64,000 nt of DNA from Alitta virens (Eukaryota; Annelida; Polychaeta; Phyllodocida; Nereididae), in NCBI GenBank assembly GCA_932294295.1, contig OW028575.1, positions 41,698,753 to 41,762,752 of the forward strand. Direction: 5' to 3'. Position numbers and translations under genes: made by a program. The notes beneath the pieces were generated by a model. It was not told the origin of the DNA, did not search any database, and saw only the letters and a list, made by a program, of their open reading frames with translations. This document shows, piece after piece, positions 33,977 through 44,837 of the stretch (its first letter is position 1; every line of letters starts with the position of its first letter).

Positions 33977-34658
33977 GGTCAGTGCGGACTGTTAGCCAGG
34001 AACATTTGTTGAATTCTCTGGTTGTGCGGTACTTGTTGTCGTACAGCAACCAGTTGGCGCCAAGCCGCATGAGGTTTTTTATAAACTGGCTGTATGACAG
34101 GATGGCTGTGGCTTCAGCGGGATATTTTTGAATATACAATGCCATATAAATATCCATTGCTGCACTCCAGTCGGTTGAAGAGAGATCTTTTGCTTTCTTG
34201 TGGCATACGCTGAGCTGGGGTTGGTCAGCAGTATCCATAACCTTTAGGGTGTAATCTGGAACACGGTCCGGGTCAAGCAGGTCCTGGAAATCCACAAATT
34301 TGTGCTCCCAGATCTTTAATTTAATGGACTGCCGAATGGTGGTGCCTATTGGTGCTGCTGTGGCTACTATTGGTCTGTCCTGCAGGAAAGAGTTATGCAT
34401 GGGGAACTCACCGGGCAGTGTTTCCATTGCGTCGCTGGCTTGGCTAACAGATGCTGCCGAGCAGTCTTGCCTGGATGTTGACGGAGCACATTGTGGGAGT
34501 GGAGATATGGGTATCGGCAACGAGGCTGTTTGATGTACTTGCCCCGCCAGCGTCTGGAGGGAGGCTTGTATGGATGTCAGGGTGGTGGCAAATATCTGCT
34601 GCTGTTGTTCGAGCATCTTTTGCATCGTTGCCACAGCTGTTAAGACGACATCCTGCAT
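33642..34658 (-). CDS. Ngaro gag-like protein
   Basis: 338 codons from the ATG at 34658. A short helical N-terminus (AVATMQKMLEQQQQIFATTL) could form a coiled coil. A conserved middle (YTLKVMDTADQPQLSVCHKK) is followed near the C-terminus by cysteine/histidine clusters (CFAYHKEGVRCTNQRC-x5-C, then CYKCGKGHPAFNKC) that look like zinc-binding RNA/DNA-contact motifs. The tail is basic and His/Lys-rich. Its role as nucleocapsid is inferred from position and zinc motifs. Confidence 0.8.
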   Translation of the reverse strand: MQDVVLTAVATMQKMLEQQQQIFATTLTSIQASLQTLAGQVHQTASLPIPISPLPQCAPSTSRQDCSAASVSQASDAMETLPGEFPMHNSFLQDRPIVATAAPIGTTIRQSIKLKIWEHKFVDFQDLLDPDRVPDYTLKVMDTADQPQLSVCHKKAKDLSSTDWSAAMDIYMALYIQKYPAEATAILSYSQFIKNLMRLGANWLLYDNKYRTTREFNKCSWLTVRTDLEREAFLVRSVDRTKKPFRGQAQQDNSFARVPPGYCFAYHKEGVRCTNQRCTYKHACYKCGKGHPAFNKCNIGNTTYKSDRKHKHKHDNYYSDDDHRKSQASKPSKHRSSR

Positions 34659-34702
34659 AGGCGTGGCATCTTGTGGCGGTGGGGCCCTGGTGGTATCATC
34701 GT

Positions 34703-34801
34703 TGTCTAGAATGACAGGAAGCTAAATGCTGTCTAGAATGACAGGAAGCTAAATGCTGTCTAGAATGACAGGAAGCTAAATGCTGTCTAGAATGACAGGA
34801 C
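34703..34801. repeat. 27-bp tandem repeat, about 3.7 units
   Basis: Unit starts at 34703, 34730, 34757 and 34784 (TGTCTAGAATGACAGGAAGC and seven more bases). It lies between the SGNH hydrolase and gag-like frames of the Ngaro element. The remaining gap to 34946 is non-coding. Confidence 0.93.
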
Positions 34802-34946
34802 ATTAATAACTGGAGTCAAATTGACAGGAGAATGCATTGGCTAATTAGTGTCAAAATGACTGTGGCAACAAAAGGAATAAACTGGCAATTTAATAATATG
34901 GATACCTTATTGTCAATAATCTGTCAAGAAAGACAGGAAAGGAGAA

Positions 34947-35582
34947 TCACAGCACTTTAGGCTTCTTGGCCCTGGTAATGGCCTGGAACACAGCCCTTCT
35001 CAGGGACTTTATGTAGAGCTTCCTGCCTTTTCGAGAGTTGGGGTGAATGCCATCCAATGTCCAAGTCATTGCTGTGTCGGCCCAGAAACCCTGATGGACG
35101 TGGTAAATGAGTGAGTGGTCCCCCTCACACATATTCTTAAGATATTGGTTTGTCGTAAAAACCAGTTGGGAAAACTGTGTGGGCGTCAAATTGGTAATTG
35201 CCGACCAGCGGTTGAGCAATTGGCACACAGTTACTTGTTGGACACCATAGTCAGAAACGAGTTTGTTAGCAATGTCTATAATACTGGTGGCAACCTGTAA
35301 GGGATCGGCGCCACTTGCTAAGTCGTTAGTGCCGAGTTCCAAGATGGCGTACCGTGGCTGTACCCGGTTCAGCAAAGAAGAAGGCAGAGTAAAATAATTC
35401 TGGGCAGTTTCGCAAGCTTTGGCACCACGTTGTCCCGACATAAACACCCTACCAAGCAGCTTCTCGAGATTAAGTTTGCGGGCAAGGGAGGATGATGTTA
35501 ACTGCTGATTGGGGCCAAGCAGGTGTTGGTAAGTGCCCTGAATAAAACTGTGTCCCAGAACCACGAGGGAATCGTCCGCCAT
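34947..35582 (-). CDS. Ngaro SGNH (GDSL-type) hydrolase
   Basis: The frame is open from 35876, but its upstream part lies within repeat A1. The ATG at 35582 (MADDSLVVLGHSFIQGTY) is the more likely start, with another ATG at 35600. It has about 211 codons. SGNH blocks are visible: the nucleophile serine in LGHSF, the G-x-N-D block in ELGTNDLASG, and the C-terminal D-x-x-H in LDGIHPNSRKGRKLY. Such hydrolases are known passengers of many Ngaro/DIRS and some other retrotransposons. Their substrate is not established. The frame is intact, and it is the first gene of the element. Confidence 0.85.
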   Translation of the reverse strand: MADDSLVVLGHSFIQGTYQHLLGPNQQLTSSSLARKLNLEKLLGRVFMSGQRGAKACETAQNYFTLPSSLLNRVQPRYAILELGTNDLASGADPLQVATSIIDIANKLVSDYGVQQVTVCQLLNRWSAITNLTPTQFSQLVFTTNQYLKNMCEGDHSLIYHVHQGFWADTAMTWTLDGIHPNSRKGRKLYIKSLRRAVFQAITRAKKPKVL

Positions 35583-35747
35583 TGTTGTGTTTACAAACAT
35601 GGGATGCGTGACCCAGAAATTGTAAGTGGACAAAAATAAACGGTACAGAAGAGGAGAGAGCTTACTTTCTCTCTGCGCGAAACCCTGCACTCGAACGGAA
35701 CGTAGTCTGACGGAAGACGGCTCTGAAGACTGACGAATTATCGGAAT

Positions 35748-35905
35748 ATGTAGATTAAAGTTGTAGTGATTTGTCTGGCGTGCTAGTAAGATGGCGGAGC
35801 GTTGAAGATGACCTAGAAAGATCACGTGATTGGTGGCGCCGCCAGCGTAGCTAAAAATAGATTTTCCCGCCAACAAAAATTACGCTGTCAGGCCAACGTA
35901 TTGTT
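35748..35905 (-). repeat. Ngaro split direct repeat A1
   Basis: The 5' terminus of the element on the minus strand, paired with 30292-30449. The gap 35583-35747 is the 5' leader before the SGNH hydrolase. Confidence 0.9.
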
Positions 35906-35944
35906 CTTTGTCTTCGTTTGAGTCAAGTCTGAAGGGACCTTACA
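35906..35944 (+). repeat. 3' LTR of the Ty3 element, last part
   Basis: CTTTGTCTTCG through CCTTACA matches the end of the 5' LTR. It is followed by the ATAC target duplication. Confidence 0.88.
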
Positions 35945-35948
35945 ATAC

Positions 35949-36498
35949 TAACAATGTATATTATGTATTGTAATGTTTTGCCGATTCAGTGTTCAATTTA
36001 AAAAAAAAAGAAAAGAAAGGGTAATTCCGTCAACTTTCGCTAGAATGACACTAAACATGCCAAAGCATACCCATACTAAAAGTCAAGACTGATGAGATGC
36101 AGAAGAATGGCATATTGTCAATTGTGCTATTTAGTGAAAAATATGTTTTTGGCATGTTTATTGGTGAGAAATCATCATGGGGTATTGCTATTCCACTAGG
36201 TGCCTGTTTCTCCTCACATCTTCACTTTAAAAACTAGTTGCTCCCTTGGAGGGGGTACCCAGTGGACACCCGGGATGCCTAGTGGTATTCCTAACACTGT
36301 CAGCTGAGTGATGTGTACTCACCTGGAGAACGTCCTTGAATCAATGAATGGGCACTGGTACTACGTACGACTCTAAAATCGGTCACATAGTGTTAGTTCA
36401 AATCCGATGAACTAGCATGAATATGGCCCAGCGAACTGCATTTTGCAGTACTATAAGTAGAAAGTGAAAGTACGTTGCTAGAAAATGAAAGTAGCTAC
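35949..36498. other. Region upstream of HEMK1
   Basis: A short A-rich run near 36000 is followed by ordinary non-coding sequence up to the HEMK1 start. It presumably holds the HEMK1 promoter, but I see no TATA box or other defined element. Confidence 0.4.
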
Positions 36499-38160
36499 AT
36501 GTGGGTCATTCATAGACAGGTTCGTAGCTTCTGTAGCCGTCGTGGAATCCCAACAGTCTCCCAGGCACTGGAGTTGATAAAAGAGAAATTGAGTAAACAT
36601 CTTGACGACAATGAAGCCGTGTCATCTGCAGGAATTATTGTGGCACATGCTTTTTCTGAGAAAACAGTAAGTTGCTTGTCTGCTTTCTTGTGTTCTGGCC
36701 AGGCGCAGCCATGCTCATGCAGATCACAGGCACCCTCCAGCAGGAGCTATCAAGAAGATAGCTCCTGTTGGAGGGCGCCTGTGCTGTGGCTGAAATTCTT
36801 TGGACTTAGTGGGGAACACACTTTAAATAATGTCTTTAATATGACTATGCAATAAACCATTCGACTTTACTTTGGACTCTATCTTCATTTAACTGGATTG
36901 TACTAAGGCTTCAGATCCTGGACCCTCACAGCTAATTAAGAGACTTCATTAGCTTTCATTTAAACGAGAGAAGCTTTTGTGCAACATAATATAATACTTT
37001 TATTTGTAGTCAGTTTTTGGTAATTTTTATAAATGATTCAGGGAGCATTAATGAATAGCATGTTGTAGGGGAGCATGTATTATAGCCTTATGACAATTGT
37101 ACGTTGTATAAGATTTTACAAATTATAGGCCTACTTTAAATACTACAGGCCTACACCTCTACCAGTGAGCTAAACTAATTATAAAGAGCAATGCCCTGTA
37201 TACTTCTAATGTAATGACCATAGAATAATAGCTATATATAATCATTTGATAATTTGGCACTGTATATGGATATCATGAAATGTTTACAGTATATAAATGT
37301 CGAAAATTAATATCTCATGGAGCAACAATAAAACTTTATTAAGTATATATACATGCAATTCATGATACAAACCTAATTTGTTTATCATTCCAGATAACCA
37401 CGGTAAATCTGAACCAAAATCTCTCAAGTTTCCAATGGGGTCAGATATTGTCTCACACAGAAGCAAGACAGAGGAGGTGTGTTTCCTGCCGAATGGTTTT
37501 GCAGCCCTAGCTCTTATACTTATTAATTAGATTTTCCTACATATATTAAAGTGGCATGAGGTACTGATTGGTAGAAAATTTTCATTTCATATTTTAAGGG
37601 TTCCACTGCAGTACATTATAGGAGAGTGGGACTTTCTAGACTATACTTTGACAATGAAACAGCCAGTTCTTATTCCAAGGCCTGAAACTGAGGTATTTAT
37701 TTTATTATTATAAAACTGGTATTTATTTTATTATTATTGAGGAATGTCGGATCCACATAGCTGAGCAGAGGCTGCAGAATGTATATATAGCTTGTATCAA
37801 GTTATTATTCCCCAGTCATTATAATGTGTCTGCAGTGACAGAAGTCATTTTGATATTAAGAAATCAGATTATTGCTGAGTTACTATATGGTGTAAAAACT
37901 CTCTGCTGTATATATTATACATATTATAACTTTGAGGAATATGCTATTAGCATTTATAAAGCAAGCTGGATGTTAACTGGACATTTTAATGTTATTTTCT
38001 CTGTTTAAGGAATTAGTGAAAGTAATCCAGAGTGATGCTGAATGTATGCAAGGCAACAGATTTCTTGAAATAGGGTGTGGTTCAGGTGCAATAACTATTG
38101 CATTACTGAAGAACAATGTTCAAGTGAGTCAGTATTTAACTGTATCTTTAACTTGCATGT

Positions 38161-38224
<64 letters not shown>

Positions 38225-40752
38225 TGGGAAGTGCAGCCCTCTAATTAAGACTGTGACTCCCTCAGGGTTCTCTGTCATTGCATTCACTTCTCTGGTCATG
38301 AGAGGGGAGCTGGTGGATTGTTTTGATACTGTTGTATCAGTCACTGTTTGGGGAGCCAGTTTAGGGGCTCCAGAATGGTCTTGAACTGAGCTAGTAAGCA
38401 TGTAGATGGCCGGTTACTTGGCAGATTTTGGAAATAACAGCCCTTAATTGAAAAATGGCAAAAAAAAAAGGGCAACTTTTGCAGTATTTTACTGCCTTTG
38501 GCCTTGAATGCAGCCCACTACAGTGCCCCTGGTGGCGAATATAAGAACTATACTGAACAGTTCATTGGGCTCTGCCATGATTCAGTCTGTTTGAGGGTTT
38601 TTATGAATTCTGAGAGTTAAGAGTGTCAAAGGTTGGCTGAAATGTTTTGATGTGGCTGAAGTTCATCCACGGTTCACCAGCTAAGGCTACAAGCAACCCT
38701 CGGAGCGGAGTGCCAGAAATGGTGGGAAATGCCGCGAATTGGATCCCATTTGATCCCATGGCAACTGTTCAGATCTATAGTTGACTTCAGCCAATCCCAT
38801 AAAGTGCAATCAGCATTTGTCAAATTGAGATTGTTGCTGTCAAAAATGTATGTGTTAATTGCACTTAACTTTGTTCACAGCATGCTAATGGTAATTGTAA
38901 TTGAATGCAATTAGGAGCATGCAGGTATGACATTATAAAAAGAAACAAGGCCAACACTGAACCCATCTGCTAATTACTTTTAGCTACAAAAAATTATTCT
39001 GCTGAGAATGTTACACTTGTTCATAAGGGTTCCCGCGGGTTATTACAAAGTCTGATAAAGTCTTACTTAATTTTTTTTAGAGTAAAGCCCGTATTAGGTC
39101 TTACTTTTTCACTAAGTCTAACATTGTCTTATTTTGATGCAAATGTACATTGTAATATCAGATGATTTGGTAAATATAAATGCATAGAAATTATGAACTT
39201 TCTTTAAATAAACAAGAATTGTGTTTATTTTATTGTTTAATAGTCATGCAATATCCTTATATATTTTGGATGATGAAATTAAAAATATAGGTTTAAATTG
39301 TTATATTAGTAGTCTTATTTTTCATGTGCGCATGGTATTATAATGTCTTACAAAGGTCTTACTTCTTATGAAGGTAAACCTGCAGGAACCCGGCCTGTTC
39401 ATACATTGATTCACATTTCATTCATTGCAAACTTGTCAGTCTCAGCATTGTCTTAACTTTTGTTTTTCTGTCATGAGAGCCATCAGGTCTAGTTTACTTA
39501 TTTTTTTAATATTCTGTCTATTAAATTGCAATTTCAGTTGAGGGGAATAGCTGTGGACATTGTTGAAGATGCGTGCAGTCTTACCAGAGAGAATGCCCAA
39601 CTTCTTGATGTTGAAGACAGAATAACTGTTAAAAAATTGTCTGTCACAGACCCAGGTAATATATTTGTCCATTACAGCATGTATTTGTGGAGTTTACATG
39701 CATTTGGTGACACATACAGAGATCATTCCTTGTCAACATAATACATAATGCTGTCTGATAAGATGCTTATGTTATTTTATTTCAGGCTTTGTACATAATT
39801 TACAACACAATATTCCATTTGATTTTATTGTGAGTAATCCTCCTTATATACCCACTGGATACATTGAAGGACTGCAAGATGAAGTAAAACTGTAAGTTTT
39901 AATAGAATAACTATACAGATATATGTGGTTGACATATATTTATTTAAATTCAAATCAACTGTTGTAATTTTTGTAAATGTTTTAGTTTTGAAAGCCACAT
40001 CGCTCTTGATGGGGGAGAGGATGGCCTGACAATTATCAGACATATACTTCATCATGCTCCAGAGCTTTTATGTAATAATGGGTAGGTATATGGACAAAAA
40101 CTTGATTTTGATGGGATTAAACAGACCCTTTAATAACTTTTGTTAATGAAGGAAAGTCTGAATCAGTATTATGTCTTCCATAGATTTAATTTGATGTAAT
40201 TATGATCTCATAGAAATATTACTGACATAGCTTTGTTTGGGTGAGTTGGATTTGATGACTGCACAATATTTTGTCAATTTCTATAGTACTTGGCTGCAAC
40301 ATAAGAAAAATTATGTTTCAGACTATACTTACAAGCCTTACATGAAGTCAATTATTATGCTTTATTTATATTGAAGGCTTTTTTTTCTGAAACCACCTAT
40401 TCAAAAGTGAATTGCACATGTCACATAATTTTATATTGAAAGGTCTCTATATAACATCTTTCTGTATTACATCCATGTGAATATATGAGTTTTTCATAAT
40501 TTTCCATTTTCAGCTCCTTGTGGTTGGAAGTTGATATGTCTCACCCGACTCTAATCAAGTCCTTATGCTCTGAAAAACACTCTATGTTAGAATTTGTCAA
40601 GGTTTATAAGGACTTTCAAAATATGTAGGTATTTTCTTCTCAACCATCATTTTTGTCTACTTTAGGATAATTATTCTAATTATTGATTACGTTTTCTAAT
40701 GTAGTTTAATTTATTTTGCAGAGAGAGGTTTTGTCATCTGAAAAAGTCGTGA
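36499..40752 (+). CDS. HEMK1: HEMK1, (mitochondrial) release factor glutamine methyltransferase
   Basis: Exons: 36499-36666, 37394-37476, 37599-37692, 38010-38123, 39538-39655, 39786-39891, 39986-40081, 40514-40624, 40722-40752. Phases agree throughout: 921 bases, 306 residues (human 338). The start MWVIHRQVRSFCSRRG is basic, without acids, as in a mitochondrial presequence. The PrmC/HemK family methylates the glutamine of the GGQ motif in release factors using S-adenosylmethionine. Visible landmarks are the N-terminal helix domain (LSHTEARQRR), IIGEWDFLDY, PVLIPRPETE, the SAM-binding FLEIGCGSGAITIALL, the acidic loop AVDIVEDACSLTRENA, and the catalytic SNPPYIPTGY. Next come ESHIALDGGEDGLTIIRHIL and the end ERFCHLKKS. 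AATAAA at 41127-41132 is the likely 3' signal. All catalytic motifs are intact, so the gene looks functional. Confidence 0.95.
36725..36783. repeat. 59-bp hairpin in HEMK1 intron 1
   Basis: CACAGGC...CAGGAGCTATC pairs with GATAGCTCCTG...GCCTGTG around AAGAA, with three mismatches in 27 pairs. It is GC-rich compared with the intron. It is probably a small foldback element. Confidence 0.75.
38161..38245. repeat. (GATA)n with SINE-tail junction in HEMK1 intron 4
   Basis: About 16 GATA units (38161-38224) run into GGGAAGTGCAGCCCTCTA. Almost the same junction occurs at 59219-59241, suggesting a copy of the same repeat family, heavily truncated here. Confidence 0.75.
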
Positions 40753-41393
40753 ATTAATTCAATCCTGCAAGAAGAATTATTATTTGTATTATTTTGTTTA
40801 TTGTGATAGATATATATTTGTATGTCAAGAACCTATGAACGGACATTGTTATATATATTACCTCCACTATTATAGTGCTTTTGTAATTTGAGATAAAAAT
40901 TTGTGTAACATTCTGACGTATGTATACATGGTGGCATGCCTGTTTGGAAAATCGTCCACCTTTCGCCCCATGGTATATCTGTCATGGATATATAATAGAA
41001 ATTCTAAGAATTTTTTTTAAGTGGACCAAGTAAAAATTATCAATTAGATAAGCTTAATTATATGCCTTTAATAATACTGCATTGTTAATTTCTTTGTATT
41101 ATGAGAAATCACACAGTCCTCATTACAATAAATAATTTTAAGTTCATTACTATAATTAAGTTCATATTTGTGTGTGGTCTGCATGATGCCCTAAGATGAG
41201 TTACAGGGTTTGGTCCGCATTATATCCCCCATTGAACAATCATGGCTTTTTTGGAGCTTAGACCAACAAACGAGCGCCCCTTCGATCTGTGCTGGTTTAC
41301 CGCTGGTCTGCGTGGTCCGCATTATACACATACCCCTGTTTATTGCGTCTCATTAACGTGAGACACAACCGCGGGAAATCAACATCCGGCAGC
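40753..41393. other. HEMK1 to PSMD10 intergenic region
   Basis: Contains the HEMK1 3' UTR, with AATAAA at 41127-41132, then about 260 bases that should include the PSMD10 promoter. The last 110 bases are richer in CG. Nothing else is seen. Confidence 0.6.
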
Positions 41394-42330
41394 ATGTCAA
41401 ACTTGGAGATCTGTCAACTCGCCTTTCAGGGTGATTTTGAGCAGTTTAAAGTGAGAGTGACCCAAAAACCAGAATGTCTAGCACAATTAGATGAGGTAAG
41501 ATGCTCTAGAGGACCTTGGAAGTAGTTCGGTAGTCTGATTTGTGCTGTCAGTGTCACCGGCGCGCGGCGTTAATCTCTGTTGACTTGATGACGGGTGACT
41601 CGGCAGTTTCACTATGGTCCAATTGCAAGTTGGTCGCTCGATACGTGAACTTTGACATTGGTGGAAATTGTTGTGTCATATATATATATATTAATACAAA
41701 TTGGGTCACTGCTAGTCCGACGTGGTATAACGTGATATTGAGTGCGTGCAGCGGTAGCTGTATAGACTACTAGTCAACTCACTGCCTCTACCAACTCACC
41801 GCCCATATTTAGAAGTCACCGCCTGAATGGTCGGCCCACCGACGGCCGAGGTAACTCTGCGCTGCTGCCCTGAGTCAACTCACCACCGCAACTTTTCTAG
41901 CCATTGCGTTAATTTCATAAATAACTTGTTTGTTAAAATAATGCTTTGACAGCAATCACAGTAGCTAAGTCGTACTATTATGGCGAGCATAGTCATACAG
42001 TCTGCTCGATTGTATGACTTCGCCCACAAAAACAAGAGGCGTGAGGCCTAATGTAAAACAAAAATGACTTTGCTTTTTGCTAGTCAATCACAGCGCGATA
42101 CTTTTTTCCCACTCATTCCGTCTCATATCGAGCGTTGATGAACGCAAGGTTTTTTTTTAAGATTACTTAAAAGAAATTACTACATAATTCTACCAGTCTA
42201 TATTTTTTTAGCAATTTCACTTTAAAGTTTCTATCCTATAGGTGAGCAATTGAGAATGTTGTAGTCACGAAAACTCTTAATCTTGCAAATTTGTGGTCAG
42301 TTTGTCGCCGTGTTGACTACACGCCAATAC

Positions 42331-42376
<46 letters not shown>

Positions 42377-44590
42377 TAGTTTTTTACACTGGTATATTTG
42401 TAATATATAAGACTTATTAAATTCCATTCATGGTGGGACCACTTCCACAGTGTATAATGTCATTTACAACACTATGAAATGATTGCAATGATCTATCTTC
42501 CAGCCATTGAGACATGGCGATTCATATCGAAATATGCATCCGCTAAACATTGTGAAGGCATTGCAACAATTTTCATTAAGACTGCAAGTTTTCTCAGTGT
42601 AAAGCACAGATCATTGAATGATCTGTGGTGTAAAGAAATCTTAACTGCTTATATAATAGTAACATGTAGATGCATAACATATTGTGTACTAAAGTTTGCA
42701 GTTATACTAATTATTTTTTCTATTTTAGAACCAAAGAACTTGTTTGCACTGGGCATGTTCTGGTGGCAGCACAAGCATAGTCGAATATTTGCTGAAGAAA
42801 AATGCTGATGTGAATGCCAAGGATGATGTAAGAATAATATTATGGGAAGCGGTGGTTAAAGTTAAACCAAATTATTTGCATATATTATATCATATATATA
42901 TATATTATATGCATATAACTGTATTCCCTGTAGGACACAAAATAATTAAATGATAATTTTTTTGTGTCCTACAGAAAGCATGAGGAAGAACGCATTTTCT
43001 TAAAGACACATTTATAATGAAATCTCAATGATATACTTGATTGTGGGAGGTATTACATTCACCTTTTTTCTATTAAAATAGGCTGACTGGACGGCACTGA
43101 TGATTGCTGTCTCCACGGGCAGAGACGACATAGTCAACATGCTAATTGGCAAAGGGGCCAGTGTCAATGTCATCAACTCAACTGGTCAATGTCCTCTTCA
43201 CTATGCTGCCTCCAAAAACAGATATAATGTAAGTTTATGATAAAATCTCTTGAAGATATTGGAGCCAGATTGTTAAGATTGGTGAACAACTGCTGCAGTT
43301 AAGGATTATGAATTTTTTTTAGATGACTGGAACATGTATACAAAGATCAGGTAATTCTTTAACTGAGACTGGCATTGTTAATAATACCAAATAAAAAAGA
43401 AATATAATGTGCTACTTTAGAAATATATGCACTTGTTATCTCAGGTGTTGAATTAATGATCCACAATTATTATGAAAAAACAATATAAAATTTACATGGA
43501 ATACCATAAAATATATTTATTTATTGTGAAATTCTGTGATATGTTGCTTTGAGTCATTCTATGTCCAAGGTTTGCAGATGTACAGACTCGAGGAAACTCA
43601 ATTTACTTTTTTAGTAAAGATATTAGAATTAGTGTACCTAATTACGTGAAAACCTGCTGTGAAAATTAAATACAAGCAGCTGCATAACTTCACATCAAAG
43701 TACTATTCGTTTTTGTATTTATGTGCCTTGGCCGCCAGTTTTGGATTAGGGTTGAGGATAATCACATTATTAGGCCCTTCACGTTATTAAAATGCTCTAA
43801 AACATCAAGAAACTTAACTGCAACTTACAGATAGCCGAAAAATTGCTAGAAAATGGAGCCCAGATAAATCTTGGCGACTGGGTCAGCAGCACTCCATTGC
43901 ACCGATCAGCAGCTCAAGGTCACACCAAGGTCACAAAACTCTTGTTATCATACAATGCCGATCCAAATGCTCAAGACACAGGAGGAAATACTCCATTGTA
44001 AGTACACATTTTCAAGCAAAGATAATAACTTGAAATATTCATTTCTGCCTCTACAAGTCTAATGATGAGCAGCAAAGCACATCATAGACAGACTGTGCAC
44101 TTTGTAAAATTCTGGTGCTCATATAGTTACTTCAATGTATTTGTCTTTTTCTTTTCTCAGACACTTAGCTTGTGAGGAGGAGCGAGTCGAGGATGCAAAA
44201 TTACTGGTAGAAAACGCTGCTAGTTTCAGCATTTTAAACAAGGTAATATATCTCCATTTATACAAACAATCATTACTTCATGCACGGTTGTCTTGAAAAC
44301 TTTGAAGAAAGATCTTTAACCTTTTGTGAAAGCAGCTGATAAATAAGAGCATAGCTCTTCTCAATTTAGAGAAATCGGCTTATAAATAAGAACATGCTCT
44401 TATCAATTAAGAAGTCTTTGATGTTTGTAATGCAATGCCATACAGTTCCCGAATCAAGTGGTGTATATTGAATTGGTCGATCTTATTACAGTTCTTACTA
44501 AATCACTGATATTTGTCAATGCAGGATGAGAAGAGTCCTTTGGACCTTGCACCCCGTGGAATGAGAAGATCGCTCACAACTATTATGTAG
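41394..44590 (+). CDS. PSMD10: PSMD10 (gankyrin), proteasome 19S assembly chaperone
   Basis: Exons: 41394-41495, 42729-42827, 43082-43228, 43831-43997, 44161-44242, 44525-44590. The frame holds across all junctions: 663 bases, 220 residues (human 226). Start MSNLEICQLAFQGDFEQFK. Ankyrin repeats follow one another: TCLHWACSGGSTSIVEYLL, TALMIAVSTGRDDIVNMLI, CPLHYAASKNRYNIAEKLL, TPLHRSAAQGHTKVTKLLL, TPLHLACEEERVEDAKLLV, SPLDLAPRGMRRSL. In the known family it binds the C-terminal domain of ATPase Rpt3 (PSMC4) during assembly of the proteasome regulatory particle, and in vertebrates it also binds Rb and MDM2. All repeats look intact. Intron 1 contains a (TA)n tract. Confidence 0.95.
42336..42376. 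repeat. (TA)n microsatellite in PSMD10 intron 1
   Basis: An uninterrupted TA run. The rest of the 1.2-kb intron is featureless. Confidence 0.85.
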
Positions 44591-44837
44591 CTTTGTCAAT
44601 TGTAATACCTTTGTACATAGTGCTGTATATTAAATACTTAAAGATGATACAATACGAGTTGCTAGTTATTGGGAAGGAAACTGTGGAATTATTGTAATGG
44701 CGATATCCACTAGGGGGCCTGTCGATGCTGCCATCTCGTGGAAATTTTGGACATTGTATTTCTGCTATTTCCGGCCAAGCGAAGGGCGAACCTCACGTGT
44801 GGTGAAAGATTGTTGAATATTCGGCAAATTTGTGGCA

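Larger units (their letters stand above)
30131..35905 (-). mobile_element. Ngaro-type (DIRS-order) tyrosine recombinase retrotransposon
   Basis: Read on the minus strand the order is A1 (35905-35748), SGNH hydrolase, gag-like, RT-RNase H, tyrosine recombinase, B1 (30810-30678), A2 (30449-30292), B2 (30263-30131). This split direct repeat plan, A1-ORFs-B1-A2-B2, is the hallmark of Ngaro elements. The A pair is 158 bp and the B pair 133 bp; both look nearly identical. All four coding frames are open, so the copy may be recent. Insertion was into an older Ty3 LTR, with CTTT present on both sides. DIRS-order elements integrate by recombinase and not by a DDE integrase, and no DDE enzyme is encoded. 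Confidence 0.92.
21551..35944 (+). mobile_element. Defective Ty3/gypsy element, 3' LTR split by a Ngaro insertion
   Basis: Direct LTRs bound the element: 21551-21847, and 29866-30130 continued at 35906-35944. Both begin TGTGATGACC and end CCTTACA. ATAC precedes the first LTR (21547-21550) and follows the last (35945-35948), a 4-bp target duplication. Between them are a Lys-type primer site, gag, a truncated and frameshifted pol, and an extra ORF. The minus-strand Ngaro at 30131-35905 interrupts the 3' LTR and is therefore younger. The two LTR copies differ by several substitutions and one-base indels over 297 bp, so the insertion is not recent. No autonomous function is possible, because the protease and RT catalytic core are missing. 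Confidence 0.9.

Noticed and set aside
33657..33995. Hydrophobic plus-strand frame that could look like a membrane protein
   Set aside because: It is antisense to the gag/RT overlap of the Ngaro element.
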